NCBI RefSeq assembly: GCF_900105595.1 | Contig: NZ_LT629784.1 | Span: forward strand, 744,001 to 808,000 | Reading direction: 5' to 3' | Length of the DNA stretch: 64,000 nucleotides | Origin: Stappia sp. ES.058 | GTDB taxonomy: Bacteria > Pseudomonadota > Alphaproteobacteria > Rhizobiales > Stappiaceae | Shown here: in pieces, positions 9,668 through 19,225 of the stretch | How the letters are laid out: every line of letters starts with the position of its first letter | Numbering within the stretch: position 1 is the stretch's first letter | Program-made: the position numbers and the translations under genes | The notes under the pieces: model-generated | Told to the model about the DNA's origin: nothing | The model's input: only the letters and a program-made list of their open reading frames with translations | Database searches by the model: none

Positions 9668-10369
9668 TCAACCCTGCTTGCGGCGGGTCTGTTCCGCCGC
9701 CGCGAGCGATGCCACAAAATCGTTGAAGCGCTCGCCCTGAATGAGAATATGCGAGCGCAGCACAGCGGACGCCGTCTCGGCGTCGCCGGCCTGGATCGCA
9801 TCGACCAGCGCCTGATGCTCGGCGAGTGAATTCCCCACCCGATTGCGCACTCTGAGCTGGAGCCGGCGATAGGGCTTCAGCCGGTTCTTGAGATCGCGCG
9901 CCCGTTCCTCCAGAAACCCGTTGCCACTGCCACGATAGATCGCGTCATGGAAATCCTCGTTGGCGATGTAATAGGCATCCGGGTCTCCGGCCCCGGCCGC
10001 CGCCGCGCAGCGCTCGTGCGCTTCCAAGAGTGCTGCGCGTTCGGATCCGTCCATGCGCCGCGTGGCAAGCCTTGCACACATGGCTTCCAGTTCGGCCATC
10101 ACCTCGAACATCTCGATCAGGCGCGGAATTCCGATCTCGCGCACGAAGGCGCCGCGGCGCGGGCGGATCTCGACCAGACCGGAGGCGGAAAGCTCGATCA
10201 GGGCTTCGCGGATTGGTGTGCGTGAGACGGAAAATCTTTTTGCCAGAGAGACTTCGTCCAGACGCGTGCCGGGAGGATAGAGGCCGACGGCAATGTCGTC
10301 CTCAAGCGCTTCGCGCAGAGCCTGAGCGGTTCGAGCGGATGGTTTTGGCGGCGTGGTCGCGGTCGTCAT
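9668..10369 (-). CDS. GntR-family (FCD) regulator, probable malonate operon repressor
   Basis: The start at 10369 (MTTATTPPKPSARTA) is preferred; a 20-residue upstream extension would run into the operator. The 233-residue protein has a winged helix (TRLDEVSLAKRFSVSRTPIREALIELSASGLVEIRP) and an FCD domain with YYIANEDFHDAIYRGSGN, the metal/ligand site. It diverges from the malonate TRAP and decarboxylase operon, and a perfect TTGTATACAA palindrome lies between them. In rhizobia, GntR regulators of this kind (MatR, GtrA) control malonate genes by binding a TGTATACA-type site. The role is inferred from position and operator. Confidence 0.85.
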   Translation of the reverse strand: MTTATTPPKPSARTAQALREALEDDIAVGLYPPGTRLDEVSLAKRFSVSRTPIREALIELSASGLVEIRPRRGAFVREIGIPRLIEMFEVMAELEAMCARLATRRMDGSERAALLEAHERCAAAAGAGDPDAYYIANEDFHDAIYRGSGNGFLEERARDLKNRLKPYRRLQLRVRNRVGNSLAEHQALVDAIQAGDAETASAVLRSHILIQGERFNDFVASLAAAEQTRRKQG

Positions 10370-10398
10370 GAGGCGGATGATATTCAACCTTGGCAATC

Positions 10399-10408
10399 TT
10401 GTATACAA
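10399..10408. promoter_or_regulatory. Perfect TTGTATACAA operator of the malonate operon
   Basis: A perfect 10-bp palindrome, TTGTATACAA, lies 30 bp before the regulator start and about 140 bp before the DctP start. It fits the GntR/FCD consensus and closely resembles the known MatR operator half TCTTGTA/TAC. It is well placed to control both divergent genes. Confidence 0.75.
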
Positions 10409-10547
10409 AAAGTGTTGACTTGGATGCAATGCGATGCTTGCCTTGCGTCATGGCGTGACGGGCCCGGGGGAGGCTGGTGTCCTGTGGCGTTCGAGAGGAA
10501 CAGACTCGGCGGCATCAACGAATGTCGACCGTGTATGGGAGGAAAAC

Positions 10548-11552
10548 ATGTTCAAGACACTTGCAAAGGCCGCGCTTGGCCTGACGACGGCCATGGTGAT
10601 CGCCATGCCGGCCGCGCACGCGGCAGATGTGGTTCTCAAGGCATCGCACCAGTGGCCGGGTGGCAAGGGCGACGTGCGCGACGAAATGGTCCAGATCCTT
10701 GCGCGCGAAGTCGCGGACGCCGACGTCGGCGTGGAAATCAAGGTCTATCCGGGCCGTTCCCTGTTCAAGCCGCGTGAACAGTGGGGCGCGATGGTCAAGG
10801 GCCAGCTCGATATCTCGGCCTTCCCGCTCGACTATGCGTCGGGGCGCCATCCGCAGTTCTCCGCCACCCTGATGCCGGGGCTGGTGCAGAACCACGACCG
10901 GGCACTGCGTCTCAACACGTCGCCGTTCATGGACGACATCAAGAAGATCATCAATGACGCCGGCGTCGTGGTGATCGCCGATGCCTGGCTCGCCGGTGCT
11001 TTCGCTTCCAAGACCCAGTGCATTACCTCTCCCGAGAGCATTGAAGGTCAGGTGACCCGCGCTGCGGGGCCGGCCTTCGAGCAGATGCTGGTCGGGGCCG
11101 GTGCCTCGATCGCGTCCATGCCGTCGTCGGAGATCTACACCGCGCTGCAGACGGGAGTGCTCGATGCGGCCAACACCTCGTCCGGGTCTTTCGTATCCTA
11201 CCGCATCTACGAACAGGTGACGTGCCTGACGGCGCCCGGCGCGAACGCGCTTTGGTTCATGTATGAGCCGATCCTGATGTCCAAGCGGAGCTGGGACAAG
11301 CTCAATCAGGAGCAGAAGGACGCCGTGATGGCTGCCGGCAAGGTTGCGCAGGAGTATTTCGTCGGGGAGGCGAAAGGTCTCGATGCCAAACTCGTGCAGG
11401 CCTACAAGGATGCCGGCGTGGAGATCGTCGAAATGTCCGCCGACGATTACAAGGAATGGCTCGCGATCGCCCAGGAGACGTCTTACAAGACATTTTCCGA
11501 GAATGTCCCGGGCGGCGATGAACTGATCGCCAAGGCGCTCGCCGTCGACTGA
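10548..11552 (+). CDS. TRAP transporter substrate-binding protein, probably malonate (DctP family)
   Basis: The start at 10548 follows a GGGAGGAA ribosome site and opens with a signal peptide ending AAHA; an ATG-like upstream extension has no signal character. The mature 310-residue protein begins ADVVLKASHQWPGGKGD, a DctP-family fold with the conserved Arg region (GQVTRAAGPAFEQML) that binds the carboxylate. The operon context (TRAP small and large subunits, malonyl-CoA decarboxylase, malonyl-CoA synthetase) matches the matPQMAB malonate system of Sinorhizobium. Substrate is inferred from neighbours. Confidence 0.85.
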   Translation: MFKTLAKAALGLTTAMVIAMPAAHAADVVLKASHQWPGGKGDVRDEMVQILAREVADADVGVEIKVYPGRSLFKPREQWGAMVKGQLDISAFPLDYASGRHPQFSATLMPGLVQNHDRALRLNTSPFMDDIKKIINDAGVVVIADAWLAGAFASKTQCITSPESIEGQVTRAAGPAFEQMLVGAGASIASMPSSEIYTALQTGVLDAANTSSGSFVSYRIYEQVTCLTAPGANALWFMYEPILMSKRSWDKLNQEQKDAVMAAGKVAQEYFVGEAKGLDAKLVQAYKDAGVEIVEMSADDYKEWLAIAQETSYKTFSENVPGGDELIAKALAVD

Positions 11553-11564
11553 GCATTGATTGTC

Positions 11565-11592
11565 GCCCCGCTGGTTTTTGTGCCGGCGGGGC
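11565..11592 (+). promoter_or_regulatory. Intercistronic hairpin between TRAP SBP and small permease genes
   Basis: An inverted repeat with arms GCCCCGC and GCGGGGC, plus inner GG/CC pairs, spans a T-rich loop 12 bp after the SBP stop codon. It lies in the 135-bp gap before the small permease gene and probably stabilises the SBP message or causes partial termination. Confidence 0.5.
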
Positions 11593-11687
11593 GGCGGCCC
11601 GGTGCTTTGCGCGATCTCGCGCTTCGCACTCGCGATCGGGTGAGGTCGGGGCCATGACGGCTCGACCCTGAAGCGGAACAACCACTC

Positions 11688-12173
11688 ATGTCCTTGTATA
11701 TCATTCTCGTGACCGCGCTTTCGCGGGCGCTCGGCGTGTTCGCGATGGCGTTGACCGGCTCCGCCGCTGTGGTCGTCTGTCACATGGTTTTCATGCGTTA
11801 TGTCCTGAATGCGTCCACTGTCTGGCAAACCGAATATGTGATCTATGCTCTGGTTGCTGCGACGTTTCTCGGCTCGCCCTATGTCCTGCTCCACAAGGGG
11901 CATGTGAACGTCGACCTCTTGCAACTGAGAGCTTCGCCACGCGTGCGTCGCGCCATGCAGACGGTTGCCGGCCTGTTCGGGATTGCCTTTTGCGCGCTGC
12001 TGGCGTGGTCGGGCTGGATCTATTTTCACGAAGCCTGGAGCTACGGCTGGACCACGGATTCCGTCTGGCGCATCCCGTTGTGGATTCCCCTGTTGCCATT
12101 GCCTGTGGGCATCGGCCTGCTGGTTCTGCAATACATCGCCGAAATCATGAAAATCTACGGAGACGCGTCATGA
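11688..12173 (+). CDS. TRAP transporter small permease subunit (DctQ family)
   Basis: A 161-residue protein with four hydrophobic helices, the typical size and topology of the TRAP small subunit. The WIYFHEAWSYGWTTDSVWRIPLWIP stretch before the last helix is a DctQ signature. The stop overlaps the start of the large subunit gene (ATGA). Together they form the inner-membrane Na+-driven transporter fed by the upstream SBP. Confidence 0.9.
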   Translation: MSLYIILVTALSRALGVFAMALTGSAAVVVCHMVFMRYVLNASTVWQTEYVIYALVAATFLGSPYVLLHKGHVNVDLLQLRASPRVRRAMQTVAGLFGIAFCALLAWSGWIYFHEAWSYGWTTDSVWRIPLWIPLLPLPVGIGLLVLQYIAEIMKIYGDAS

Positions 12174-13486
12174 CGCCCATGATCTGGGGAGCAGGCGTAT
12201 TGGCCGTCCTGCTGGGGCTTCTGGCACTGGGCATGCCGATTGCCTTCGCGCTCGGGTTCGTCTCGATCGCCGCGCTGATCCTGGCCGATGGCTGGGGCGC
12301 ACTGGGCATTCTCGGCGAGACCTTTTTCGGTGGGCTGGCCTCCTTCGGCCTCGTTTCGATCCCGATGTTCATCCTGATGGGGGCCGCGGTCGCGTCATCG
12401 CCGGCCGGCAAGGACCTCTATGAGGCGCTCGATCGCTGGCTGAACCGGGTCCCCGGCGGGCTGGTTCTGTCTAACCTTGGCGCCTGTTCCGTTTTCTCTG
12501 CTCTGTCCGGCTCGTCCCCGGCGACCTGCGCCGCTATCGGCAAGATGGGCATCCCGGAGATGACCAAGCGCGGATACCCCAATGAGATCGCGGCGGGATC
12601 GATCGCGGCCGGCGGAACGCTCGGCATTCTGATTCCGCCGTCGATCACGATGATCGTGTACGGCATTGCAACGGAAACCTCGATCGGCCGCCTGTTTCTC
12701 GCCGGCCTGTTGCCTGGCGCCATGCTGACCGCGCTTTTCATGGCGTGGACGATCTTCGATTGCCGGCGGCGCGGTGTCGGTCTCGATATGCTCGGGCGGC
12801 GCTTTTCGATGCGCGAGCGCTTTGCCGTCCTGCCGCGTGTCCTGCCGTTTCTCGCGATCATCGTGGGCATTCTCTATGTGCTTTACGGCGGCATCGCCAC
12901 GCCGTCGGAAGCCGCCGGCGTCGGCGCGGTGATGTGCCTGATCTTCGTGGCCCTGATCTATCGTTTGTGGAAACTCACGCTCTACAGTCAGCTGTTTCGC
13001 GACACGTTGAAGGAGAGCGTGATGATCATGATGATCATCGGCGCATCGGAACTTTTCTCCTTCGCGCTTTCGTCGCTTTTCATTACCCAGACAATCGCGG
13101 AATGGATCGCGGCGCTGGATGTGAACCGCTGGGTCCTGATGGGCATCATCAACATGTTCCTGCTGTTCGCGGGGTTTTTCCTGCCGCCGGTTGCCGTGAT
13201 CCTGATGACCGCGCCCATCCTGTTGCCGATCATCGTCCAGGCGGGTTTCGATCCCTACTGGTTTGCGGTTGTCCTCACCATCAACATGGAAATCGGGTTG
13301 ATAACGCCGCCTGTCGGTCTCAACTTGTATGTGATCAACGGCATCGCGCCGAACATCACGCTTGGCGAGATCCTGCGGGGGTCGTTGCCCTATGTCGGAT
13401 GTATGGTCGTGGGCATTGTGCTGCTTTGCCTGATGCCTGGGATCGCACTCTGGCTTCCGGACATGTTGATGGGACCTGGTAGATGA
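12170..13486 (+). CDS. TRAP transporter large permease subunit (DctM family)
   Basis: The ATG at 12170 overlaps the small subunit stop (ATGA) and gives MTPMIWGAGVLAVLLGLL; an in-frame extension upstream is a shadow inside the small subunit gene. The 438-residue protein has about 12 hydrophobic segments and DctM motifs such as FSALSGSSPATCAAIGKMGIPEM and ASGGTLGILIPPSI-like AAGGTLGILIPPS. It is the ion-coupled transport channel. It also overlaps the decarboxylase gene by 4 bp. Confidence 0.93.
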   Translation: MTPMIWGAGVLAVLLGLLALGMPIAFALGFVSIAALILADGWGALGILGETFFGGLASFGLVSIPMFILMGAAVASSPAGKDLYEALDRWLNRVPGGLVLSNLGACSVFSALSGSSPATCAAIGKMGIPEMTKRGYPNEIAAGSIAAGGTLGILIPPSITMIVYGIATETSIGRLFLAGLLPGAMLTALFMAWTIFDCRRRGVGLDMLGRRFSMRERFAVLPRVLPFLAIIVGILYVLYGGIATPSEAAGVGAVMCLIFVALIYRLWKLTLYSQLFRDTLKESVMIMMIIGASELFSFALSSLFITQTIAEWIAALDVNRWVLMGIINMFLLFAGFFLPPVAVILMTAPILLPIIVQAGFDPYWFAVVLTINMEIGLITPPVGLNLYVINGIAPNITLGEILRGSLPYVGCMVVGIVLLCLMPGIALWLPDMLMGPGR

Positions 13487-14847
13487 GTAGAAGCAGCTTT
13501 TTCAATGACTTGCTCGGGTCGATCGCCGACCAGGGGCGGTATTTGCTGGATCGAAAACGCGAGCGTGTATCGAGCGGTCGCGCTCTGGGAGACTTGTGCG
13601 AGGCGCTATTGTCCGGCCGTGGCGAGGCGTCGGGCGTCGCCCTTGCGCGCGATTTGCTGAACAGCTACGCAGCGCTCACCGGCGAAGAGCGTCGCGCGTT
13701 CTTCCAGGAGCTACATGTGCGCTTCGGAGCCGACCGTGATCGCGTCGCGAAGGCCGCGCATGCGGTTCTGGAGGAGCCCGATGACGAATCGCGCCTGCAA
13801 GGACTGCATGCCGCTACGGAGCCTCGGCGCCAGGAACTGGTGCGCCGCCTGAACCTGGCACCGGGAGGAACCTCGGCCCTTGTAAAAATGCGCAAGGATC
13901 TGATCGGCTGCCTGCGTGACGACCCCGCCCTGCGCGAGGTCGACCGAGATTTCGAACACCTGTTTTCCTCCTGGTTCAATCGCGGCTTCCTGGTCATGCA
14001 ACGCATCGATTGGTCGACGCCGGCGGTGATCCTTGAACGGATCATCCGCTATGAGGCCGTTCATGAAATCCGGGACTGGGACGATTTGCGTCGCCGCATC
14101 GACCTGCCGGACCGGCGTCTCTATGCCTTCTTTCATCCGGCCCTGGTGGACGACCCGCTGATTTTCGTCGAGGTTGCGCTTACGCGTGCGATTCCGGACG
14201 CCATTCCGCCCATTCTCGCCGAGGGACGCCCGGAGCTTGCGCCGGACGAGGCCACAACGGCGGTGTTCTATTCCATCTCGAACTGCCAGAAGGGATTGCG
14301 GGGGATTTCCTTCGGCAATTTCCTGATCAAGCAGGTGGTGGAGGAATTGCGCCGCGACCTCCCCGACCTCAAGATCTTCGTGACGTTGTCTCCGGTGCCC
14401 GGCCTGCGCGCCTATGTCGATCAGGCGATTGCGGAGGAGGGGAGCCCGATTGCCAAGGTTTTGGCCGGGGACAAGGCCGAGTTGCTGGATCAGGCCGGTG
14501 ACGCCGAGCCGTCTGAAGAGCTGAAGGAGCCCCTTCGCGCGATCTGCGCGCATTATCTGATGCGCGAGAAGGCGAAGGGGTCGCGTCCGCTCGATCCCGT
14601 TGCCCGGTTTCACCTTGGAAACGGCGCGCGGTTGGAACGCGTCAACTGGAATGCCAATCCGTCGACCTCCGGCAGACGCCAGTCCTATGGCTTGATGGTC
14701 AATTACCTTTACAGCCTCGGCGATATCGAGAAGAACCATGAAGCCTTCGCGGCCACCGGAGCGGTCGCCGCGGCAAGCAGCGTGTCCCGCCTTTTGAAAT
14801 CCGTCCCCGACACCAATAAGAAACAGATACCGGACCCTGTCGCATGA
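13483..14847 (+). CDS. matA: Malonyl-CoA decarboxylase
   Basis: A 454-residue enzyme that converts malonyl-CoA to acetyl-CoA and CO2. The N-terminal helical bundle (residues 1-130) is followed by the acyltransferase-like catalytic domain. The conserved CQKGLRGISFGNFLIKQV region near residue 268 holds the catalytic Ser, and FHLGNGARLERVNW near residue 376 the catalytic His; both match the family. It starts inside the stop of the TRAP large subunit and overlaps the ligase gene by 4 bp, so uptake, activation and decarboxylation of malonate are encoded together. Confidence 0.95.
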   Translation: MSRSSFFNDLLGSIADQGRYLLDRKRERVSSGRALGDLCEALLSGRGEASGVALARDLLNSYAALTGEERRAFFQELHVRFGADRDRVAKAAHAVLEEPDDESRLQGLHAATEPRRQELVRRLNLAPGGTSALVKMRKDLIGCLRDDPALREVDRDFEHLFSSWFNRGFLVMQRIDWSTPAVILERIIRYEAVHEIRDWDDLRRRIDLPDRRLYAFFHPALVDDPLIFVEVALTRAIPDAIPPILAEGRPELAPDEATTAVFYSISNCQKGLRGISFGNFLIKQVVEELRRDLPDLKIFVTLSPVPGLRAYVDQAIAEEGSPIAKVLAGDKAELLDQAGDAEPSEELKEPLRAICAHYLMREKAKGSRPLDPVARFHLGNGARLERVNWNANPSTSGRRQSYGLMVNYLYSLGDIEKNHEAFAATGAVAAASSVSRLLKSVPDTNKKQIPDPVA

Positions 14848-16367
14848 CCGAGACAAACCACCTCTTTTCCCAGATCCGAACCGCGATCCGCGACGATGCC
14901 GCGCCGTTCCTGAAAACGCCGGATGGAGGTGTCATCACCTATGCCGACATGCTCGTCCGTTCGGCCGGCTACGCCAATGTCCTTGCTGCATCCGGGGTAA
15001 GGCCCGGCGACCGCGTTGCCGTACAAGTGGAAAAATCCGCCGAGGCCTTGATGCTCTATCTCGGCACGTTGCGGGCCGGTGCCGTGTTCCTGCCGCTCAA
15101 CACGGCCTATACGCCGGCCGAGGTCGATTATTTTGTCTCCGATGCGCGGCCCACGATTTTGGTGTGCGATCCCGGGCGGCACCACGCCCTGGCACAAATC
15201 GCGGACAAGGTGAAAGCCCATGTCCTGACCTTGGCCGCGGACGGATCGGGCAGTCTGAGCACGGCCGCGGAAGGGGCGTCGCCGGACTTTCAGGATGTCT
15301 CGCGCGGACCCGACGATCTTGCCGCGATTCTCTACACATCCGGGACGACGGGCCGCTCCAAGGGGGCGATGCTGACCCACGAGAACCTCGCCTCGAACGC
15401 GCGCGTTCTGATGGACTACTGGCGCTTCACATCCGACGATGTGCTTCTGCATGCCCTGCCGATCTTCCACACGCACGGCCTGTTCGTTGCGAGCAACATC
15501 ACGCTCCTCGCCGGGGGATCGATGCTGTTCCTGCCGAAATTCGATCTCGACGAAGTGCTCCGGCTGATGCCGCAGGCGACCACGATGATGGGCGTTCCGA
15601 CGTTCTACTCGCGCCTTCTCGGGTCAGAGGCCTTTACACGGAAGCTCGCCGCCCACATGCGGCTCTTCGTGTCGGGGTCGGCGCCTTTGTCGGCGGAGGT
15701 TCACAAGGCCTTCAGCGCGCGCACAGGACACGCGATCCTCGAGCGGTACGGCATGACGGAAACGAATATGAACACCTCCAACCCCTATGACGGCGACCGG
15801 CGTCCGGGGACAGTGGGCTTTCCGCTGCCGGGGGTGGAACTTCGCATTGCCGAGCCGGAAAGCGGCCGCGGTCTGCCCGACGGCGAGGTCGGCGTCATCG
15901 AGGTGCGCGGACCCAATGTCTTCAAGGGTTATTGGCAGATGCCGGAAAAAACGGCGACGGAATTCCGCGCCGACGGCTTCTTCATCACAGGCGACATGGG
16001 GCGCATTGATGAGCGGGGGTATGTCAGCATTGTAGGCCGCTCCAAGGATCTGATCATCACCGGTGGCTTCAATGTCTATCCGGCGGAGGTCGAGGCGGTG
16101 ATCGACGAGATTTCCGGTGTTGCCGAAAGTGCGGTGATCGGCGTGCCCCATGCCGATTTCGGAGAGGGCGTCGTGGCTGTCGTTGCCCCGCACGTTGGCG
16201 TGACGCTTGAGGCGGAGGGCATCATCGCGCCGCTCGCCGAGACGCTGGCGAAGTTCAAGCAGCCCAAGAGGGTCTATGTGCTGCCCGAGTTGCCGCGCAA
16301 CACCATGGGCAAGATCCAGAAAAACGTGTTGCGCGAGCAATACAAGGATACCTTCGGCGCCGCCTGA
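14844..16367 (+). CDS. matB: Malonyl-CoA synthetase (malonate-CoA ligase)
   Basis: A 507-residue member of the AMP-forming acyl-CoA synthetase family. The P-loop YTSGTTGRSKGAM lies near residue 164, GYWQMPEKTA and GDMGRIDERGYVSIVGRSKDLI form the hinge and A8 motif, and the C-terminal catalytic Lys sits in RNTMGKIQKN. It activates malonate with ATP and CoA to feed the decarboxylase encoded by the overlapping upstream gene. Malonate specificity is inferred from the operon; the sequence also reads like MatB of rhizobia. Confidence 0.93.
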   Translation: MTETNHLFSQIRTAIRDDAAPFLKTPDGGVITYADMLVRSAGYANVLAASGVRPGDRVAVQVEKSAEALMLYLGTLRAGAVFLPLNTAYTPAEVDYFVSDARPTILVCDPGRHHALAQIADKVKAHVLTLAADGSGSLSTAAEGASPDFQDVSRGPDDLAAILYTSGTTGRSKGAMLTHENLASNARVLMDYWRFTSDDVLLHALPIFHTHGLFVASNITLLAGGSMLFLPKFDLDEVLRLMPQATTMMGVPTFYSRLLGSEAFTRKLAAHMRLFVSGSAPLSAEVHKAFSARTGHAILERYGMTETNMNTSNPYDGDRRPGTVGFPLPGVELRIAEPESGRGLPDGEVGVIEVRGPNVFKGYWQMPEKTATEFRADGFFITGDMGRIDERGYVSIVGRSKDLIITGGFNVYPAEVEAVIDEISGVAESAVIGVPHADFGEGVVAVVAPHVGVTLEAEGIIAPLAETLAKFKQPKRVYVLPELPRNTMGKIQKNVLREQYKDTFGAA

Positions 16368-16375
16368 GCGGCGCC
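16356..16375. terminator. Hairpin spanning the matB stop codon
   Basis: A perfect 8-bp inverted repeat (GGCGCCGC and GCGGCGCC, 4-nt loop) encloses the matB stop codon and lies between two convergent genes. No T tract follows on either strand, so it is at best a weak or factor-assisted terminator. Confidence 0.4.
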
Positions 16376-16388
16376 GGGGCAAGGCGGA

Positions 16389-16961
16389 TCAAAAGAGGTT
16401 TTCGACCGTCGTCAGGCCGAGGACCGTCCAGTCCTGCATGCCGCCGCGATAGTAGTGGATCTTTTCGGCCGGAAAGCCGTCGCGGACCATCGCCTTAATC
16501 GCCATCGGGCTCTGGCCGCAGGCCGGACCATTGCAGAAGGCAAAGACGGAGCGCGCCTTGCTGCAGTCCCATGCACCCGCTTCTCCAGTGCAGCCGACCT
16601 CGTCGAGGCGCATGGATACTTCCGTGTAGGGAATATGGATCGAGCCCGGGATGGTCGACTTGACGCGCCATTCCATGGTGCGCATGTCGACGACAAGAGC
16701 AGTGTCGTCCTGAAGCGCCTGCAGGACTTCCAGTTCCCCGGCCGGCTGGACCCCGGGCACCGGGATGATCGGCTGCAGCACACCGCCGATGAGTTGCGTG
16801 TCATTTGCGTGTCGGGTGATCTCGACCGGGCCGTCATCGGTCTGGATGGTGACAGCCGTGCTTTCAGGTCCGATTTTCAGGGTATCCTCCGCGTGCGAGG
16901 AGACACCCGAGATTGCCAACAAGGCGATGCCCGCAAGGGCTGCTGCGATTTTCATGCTCAT
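16389..16961 (-). CDS. Periplasmic rhodanese-domain protein
   Basis: A 190-residue exported protein. A signal peptide ends at SSHA near residue 24. The rhodanese domain covers the rest, with VVDMRTMEWRV, GSIHIPYTEVSM and the active-site loop FCNGPACGQSP, where Cys143 is the sulfur-carrying residue. A GGAGGA ribosome site fits the second ATG (16955) better than the first, so the protein may be two residues shorter. Rhodaneses transfer sulfane sulfur or act in redox handling; no partner enzyme is adjacent, so the substrate is unknown. Confidence 0.85.
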   Translation of the reverse strand: MSMKIAAALAGIALLAISGVSSHAEDTLKIGPESTAVTIQTDDGPVEITRHANDTQLIGGVLQPIIPVPGVQPAGELEVLQALQDDTALVVDMRTMEWRVKSTIPGSIHIPYTEVSMRLDEVGCTGEAGAWDCSKARSVFAFCNGPACGQSPMAIKAMVRDGFPAEKIHYYRGGMQDWTVLGLTTVENLF

Positions 16962-17064
16962 TCCTCCCGCTCGGCCGGCTTCGCCGGCGCTCGTTCGACA
17001 TCATATTAATGATTTCGAATGTGAGCGCAAAGCGCAAGTCGGCTTTTTTGGCGAGGGGGCTGGC

Positions 17065-17098
17065 GCAAGGGTCTCAGGGCTTGCCCTTTCACCCTTGC
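17065..17098. terminator. Nested hairpin downstream of the chemoreceptor gene
   Basis: Outer arms GCAAGGGT and ACCCTTGC (8 bp, perfect) enclose an inner AGGGC/GCCCT stem. It lies 84 bp after the chemoreceptor stop on the minus strand and before the rhodanese gene. It has no T tract, so terminator function is uncertain. Confidence 0.4.
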
Positions 17099-17181
17099 GG
17101 TCTCGGCAGGCACGGGATCACGTTTTCCGCCTGACTGGCGGGAGTTGCACATGATGCGGGTCTTGACGCGCGCTGCTGGCG

Positions 17182-18936
17182 TTATCGTTTGCAATCCTTC
17201 AGTTCGCTTTGCAGGGCCTGGGAAAAGGCATCCAATGCATCGACGAGCTCTCGGCTCGATGTGTTGAGATCCGTCAACCGCGCCGAAGCGGTATCGGCAT
17301 CGCCATCGCCATGCGCCTGCAAGGCTTCATGCGCGGCCGTATGGGCGCGCGCATGGGGCGCGGCGAGCGCCTTGTAGGCGGGATGCGCGCGAATTTCCGC
17401 ATTCTCGATGGCCTCGTACCATTTGCCCAAGCGGCATTCGTGATGGTTCGGGACATCAGCGGTTGCCCAGGTGTCACGTCCGATGATCGTGTCGACGACG
17501 CGCTTTTTGAAAAGCACGTGGTCGATTTTCGCCATCTCGCAAATGGAACGATCGGATCCGGCGTCGAACCAGGTCGCCGCGTCACTGGAGAAACGGTCGT
17601 TGCTGGCCTGGAGGGCGTTGCTCATGTTCTGGAGCTGTGCCTCGTTCTCCACCGCAAGGTCGGCGACACCGGTGATGCTTCTTGCTATTTCCTGGCTCGC
17701 TTCCTTTTGCTGCTGGAGGATGGCCGAGATCTCCTGCATTCGGCCGGAAACGCCGGCGATACGGGATCCGACCGACTGCATCCGGTCATTCGCGCTGGCA
17801 ATTGTTTCCTGTCCGCGATCTACGGCCTTTCGCGAGACGGAGATGGAGTCCTGAGTTGTCAGCATTCCCGCCTTCAGCGCGTCGATCCGTTGCGCGATGT
17901 CCTCGGTCGCCTTTGCTGCCTGGGTCGCGAGGCTCTTGACCTCGTTCGCGACGACCGCGAACCCCTTGCCGGCCTCGCCGGCACGCGCTGCCTCGATCGT
18001 GGCATTGAGGGCCAGCAGGTTGGTCTGGTTGGCGATGTTTTCGATGACAGAGAGGAACTCGCCGATCTGTTCCGACGCGTCGTGAAGGTCGGAGAGGTTC
18101 TCCGCGCTTTGCTGGGAGGCATCGGCGATGTCGCCCATGCGCTGGGACACGTCCAGCATTGCGTCCAGACCGGCATTTACCGCCGCATTGGTTGAATTCG
18201 CTTCGTCGGCCGCGCTGTCGCTTGTCTGCGAGATCTGCTCCACGGATGTGACCAGTTCCGACGCTGCGGAGGAGATCGCCTGGCCGTTCTTCGACGCCCG
18301 TCGTGTGTTGTCCGACAGCGTTGCCATGCCAAGCGAGACTTCGTTGATATCGGAAACGGTGTTGGCAAGGCCGCGCAGGCTGGCGAGTTCGTTTTCGCGC
18401 TGATGTTCTTCGCTGCGCTTGCGCACGATTCCGTTCTCATAGGCGTCGTAGGACATGATCATGTCCAGAAACAGCCGCCCGACGAGGGCTTGCAAGGCGC
18501 CGGGGAGTTTCCCGGGCGAAAACCTGTAGCGCTTGACCAGTGCAGGCAGCGCTTCCTTGAGCAGGCGGCCGTAGGACGCGAGATACCACTGCGCTTCCAG
18601 ATTGATGCGCACATGCGCCTCGCCGATCCGCACCGCTCTGGCTTCGAACTCTCCGTCCGGTTCGTGATTGAAGATGTAGTCCCAGTGTTTCATCTGGGCG
18701 GATTTCAGGTGCGGAACGTTCTTGTCCGGGTTTCCAAGCTTGTCGGCGATCTCCGGCGTGGCAAGCACGCCATTGTAGAATCCGTCCATGATATCCGCCA
18801 TGGCCGGCTTCAACGCCGTCCAGACCTCTTTGGTTTCGGCGGTGTCGCGGATGTCGCCACACATGAAATCGGCAATTGCGTCCGGGAGTCGGCGGGGAGC
18901 ATCGGCGGATCGTTGGCTTTTACGCTGCACAGTCAT
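17182..18936 (-). CDS. Soluble globin-coupled chemoreceptor (HemAT-like) with C-terminal CZB domain
   Basis: A 584-residue methyl-accepting protein without membrane helices. Residues ~15-175 form a globin sensor domain of the HemAT type; His108 in RIGEAHVRI followed by WYLASY fits the proximal haem ligand. Residues ~200-450 form the methyl-accepting signalling hairpin with the conserved tip [20 protein letters not shown]. The last ~120 residues look like a CZB zinc-binding domain: [20 protein letters not shown] and [15 protein letters not shown] supply His/Cys ligands. Oxygen sensing plus zinc or oxidant sensing in a cytoplasmic array is inferred. No che genes are adjacent. Confidence 0.92.
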   Translation of the reverse strand: MTVQRKSQRSADAPRRLPDAIADFMCGDIRDTAETKEVWTALKPAMADIMDGFYNGVLATPEIADKLGNPDKNVPHLKSAQMKHWDYIFNHEPDGEFEARAVRIGEAHVRINLEAQWYLASYGRLLKEALPALVKRYRFSPGKLPGALQALVGRLFLDMIMSYDAYENGIVRKRSEEHQRENELASLRGLANTVSDINEVSLGMATLSDNTRRASKNGQAISSAASELVTSVEQISQTSDSAADEANSTNAAVNAGLDAMLDVSQRMGDIADASQQSAENLSDLHDASEQIGEFLSVIENIANQTNLLALNATIEAARAGEAGKGFAVVANEVKSLATQAAKATEDIAQRIDALKAGMLTTQDSISVSRKAVDRGQETIASANDRMQSVGSRIAGVSGRMQEISAILQQQKEASQEIARSITGVADLAVENEAQLQNMSNALQASNDRFSSDAATWFDAGSDRSICEMAKIDHVLFKKRVVDTIIGRDTWATADVPNHHECRLGKWYEAIENAEIRAHPAYKALAAPHARAHTAAHEALQAHGDGDADTASARLTDLNTSSRELVDALDAFSQALQSELKDCKR

Positions 18937-19225
18937 GGAACACCCTTAAATTGTTTTTTTCATACATTTTTCAAAAGCATGAATATTAACCTAATTGACG
19001 ATGCGTGAGCGGTCGGATTTTGTCGAATTTTCCGAAGTTTGGGCGATTTGATGAGGTGTGCCGTCCTCTCGCGCACCGGCGGCGATCATCCTTTGTCCCA
19101 CCCTCCGAATCGTCGATACTGGATTGATCACATGATCGTCCGGCCGACGCATTGACGCTTCGATGCCATTTTCAGCCGCGGTGGCCCGGGCGCGGTCTTA
19201 CCTATTCAATGGGACGTGCATCTAC

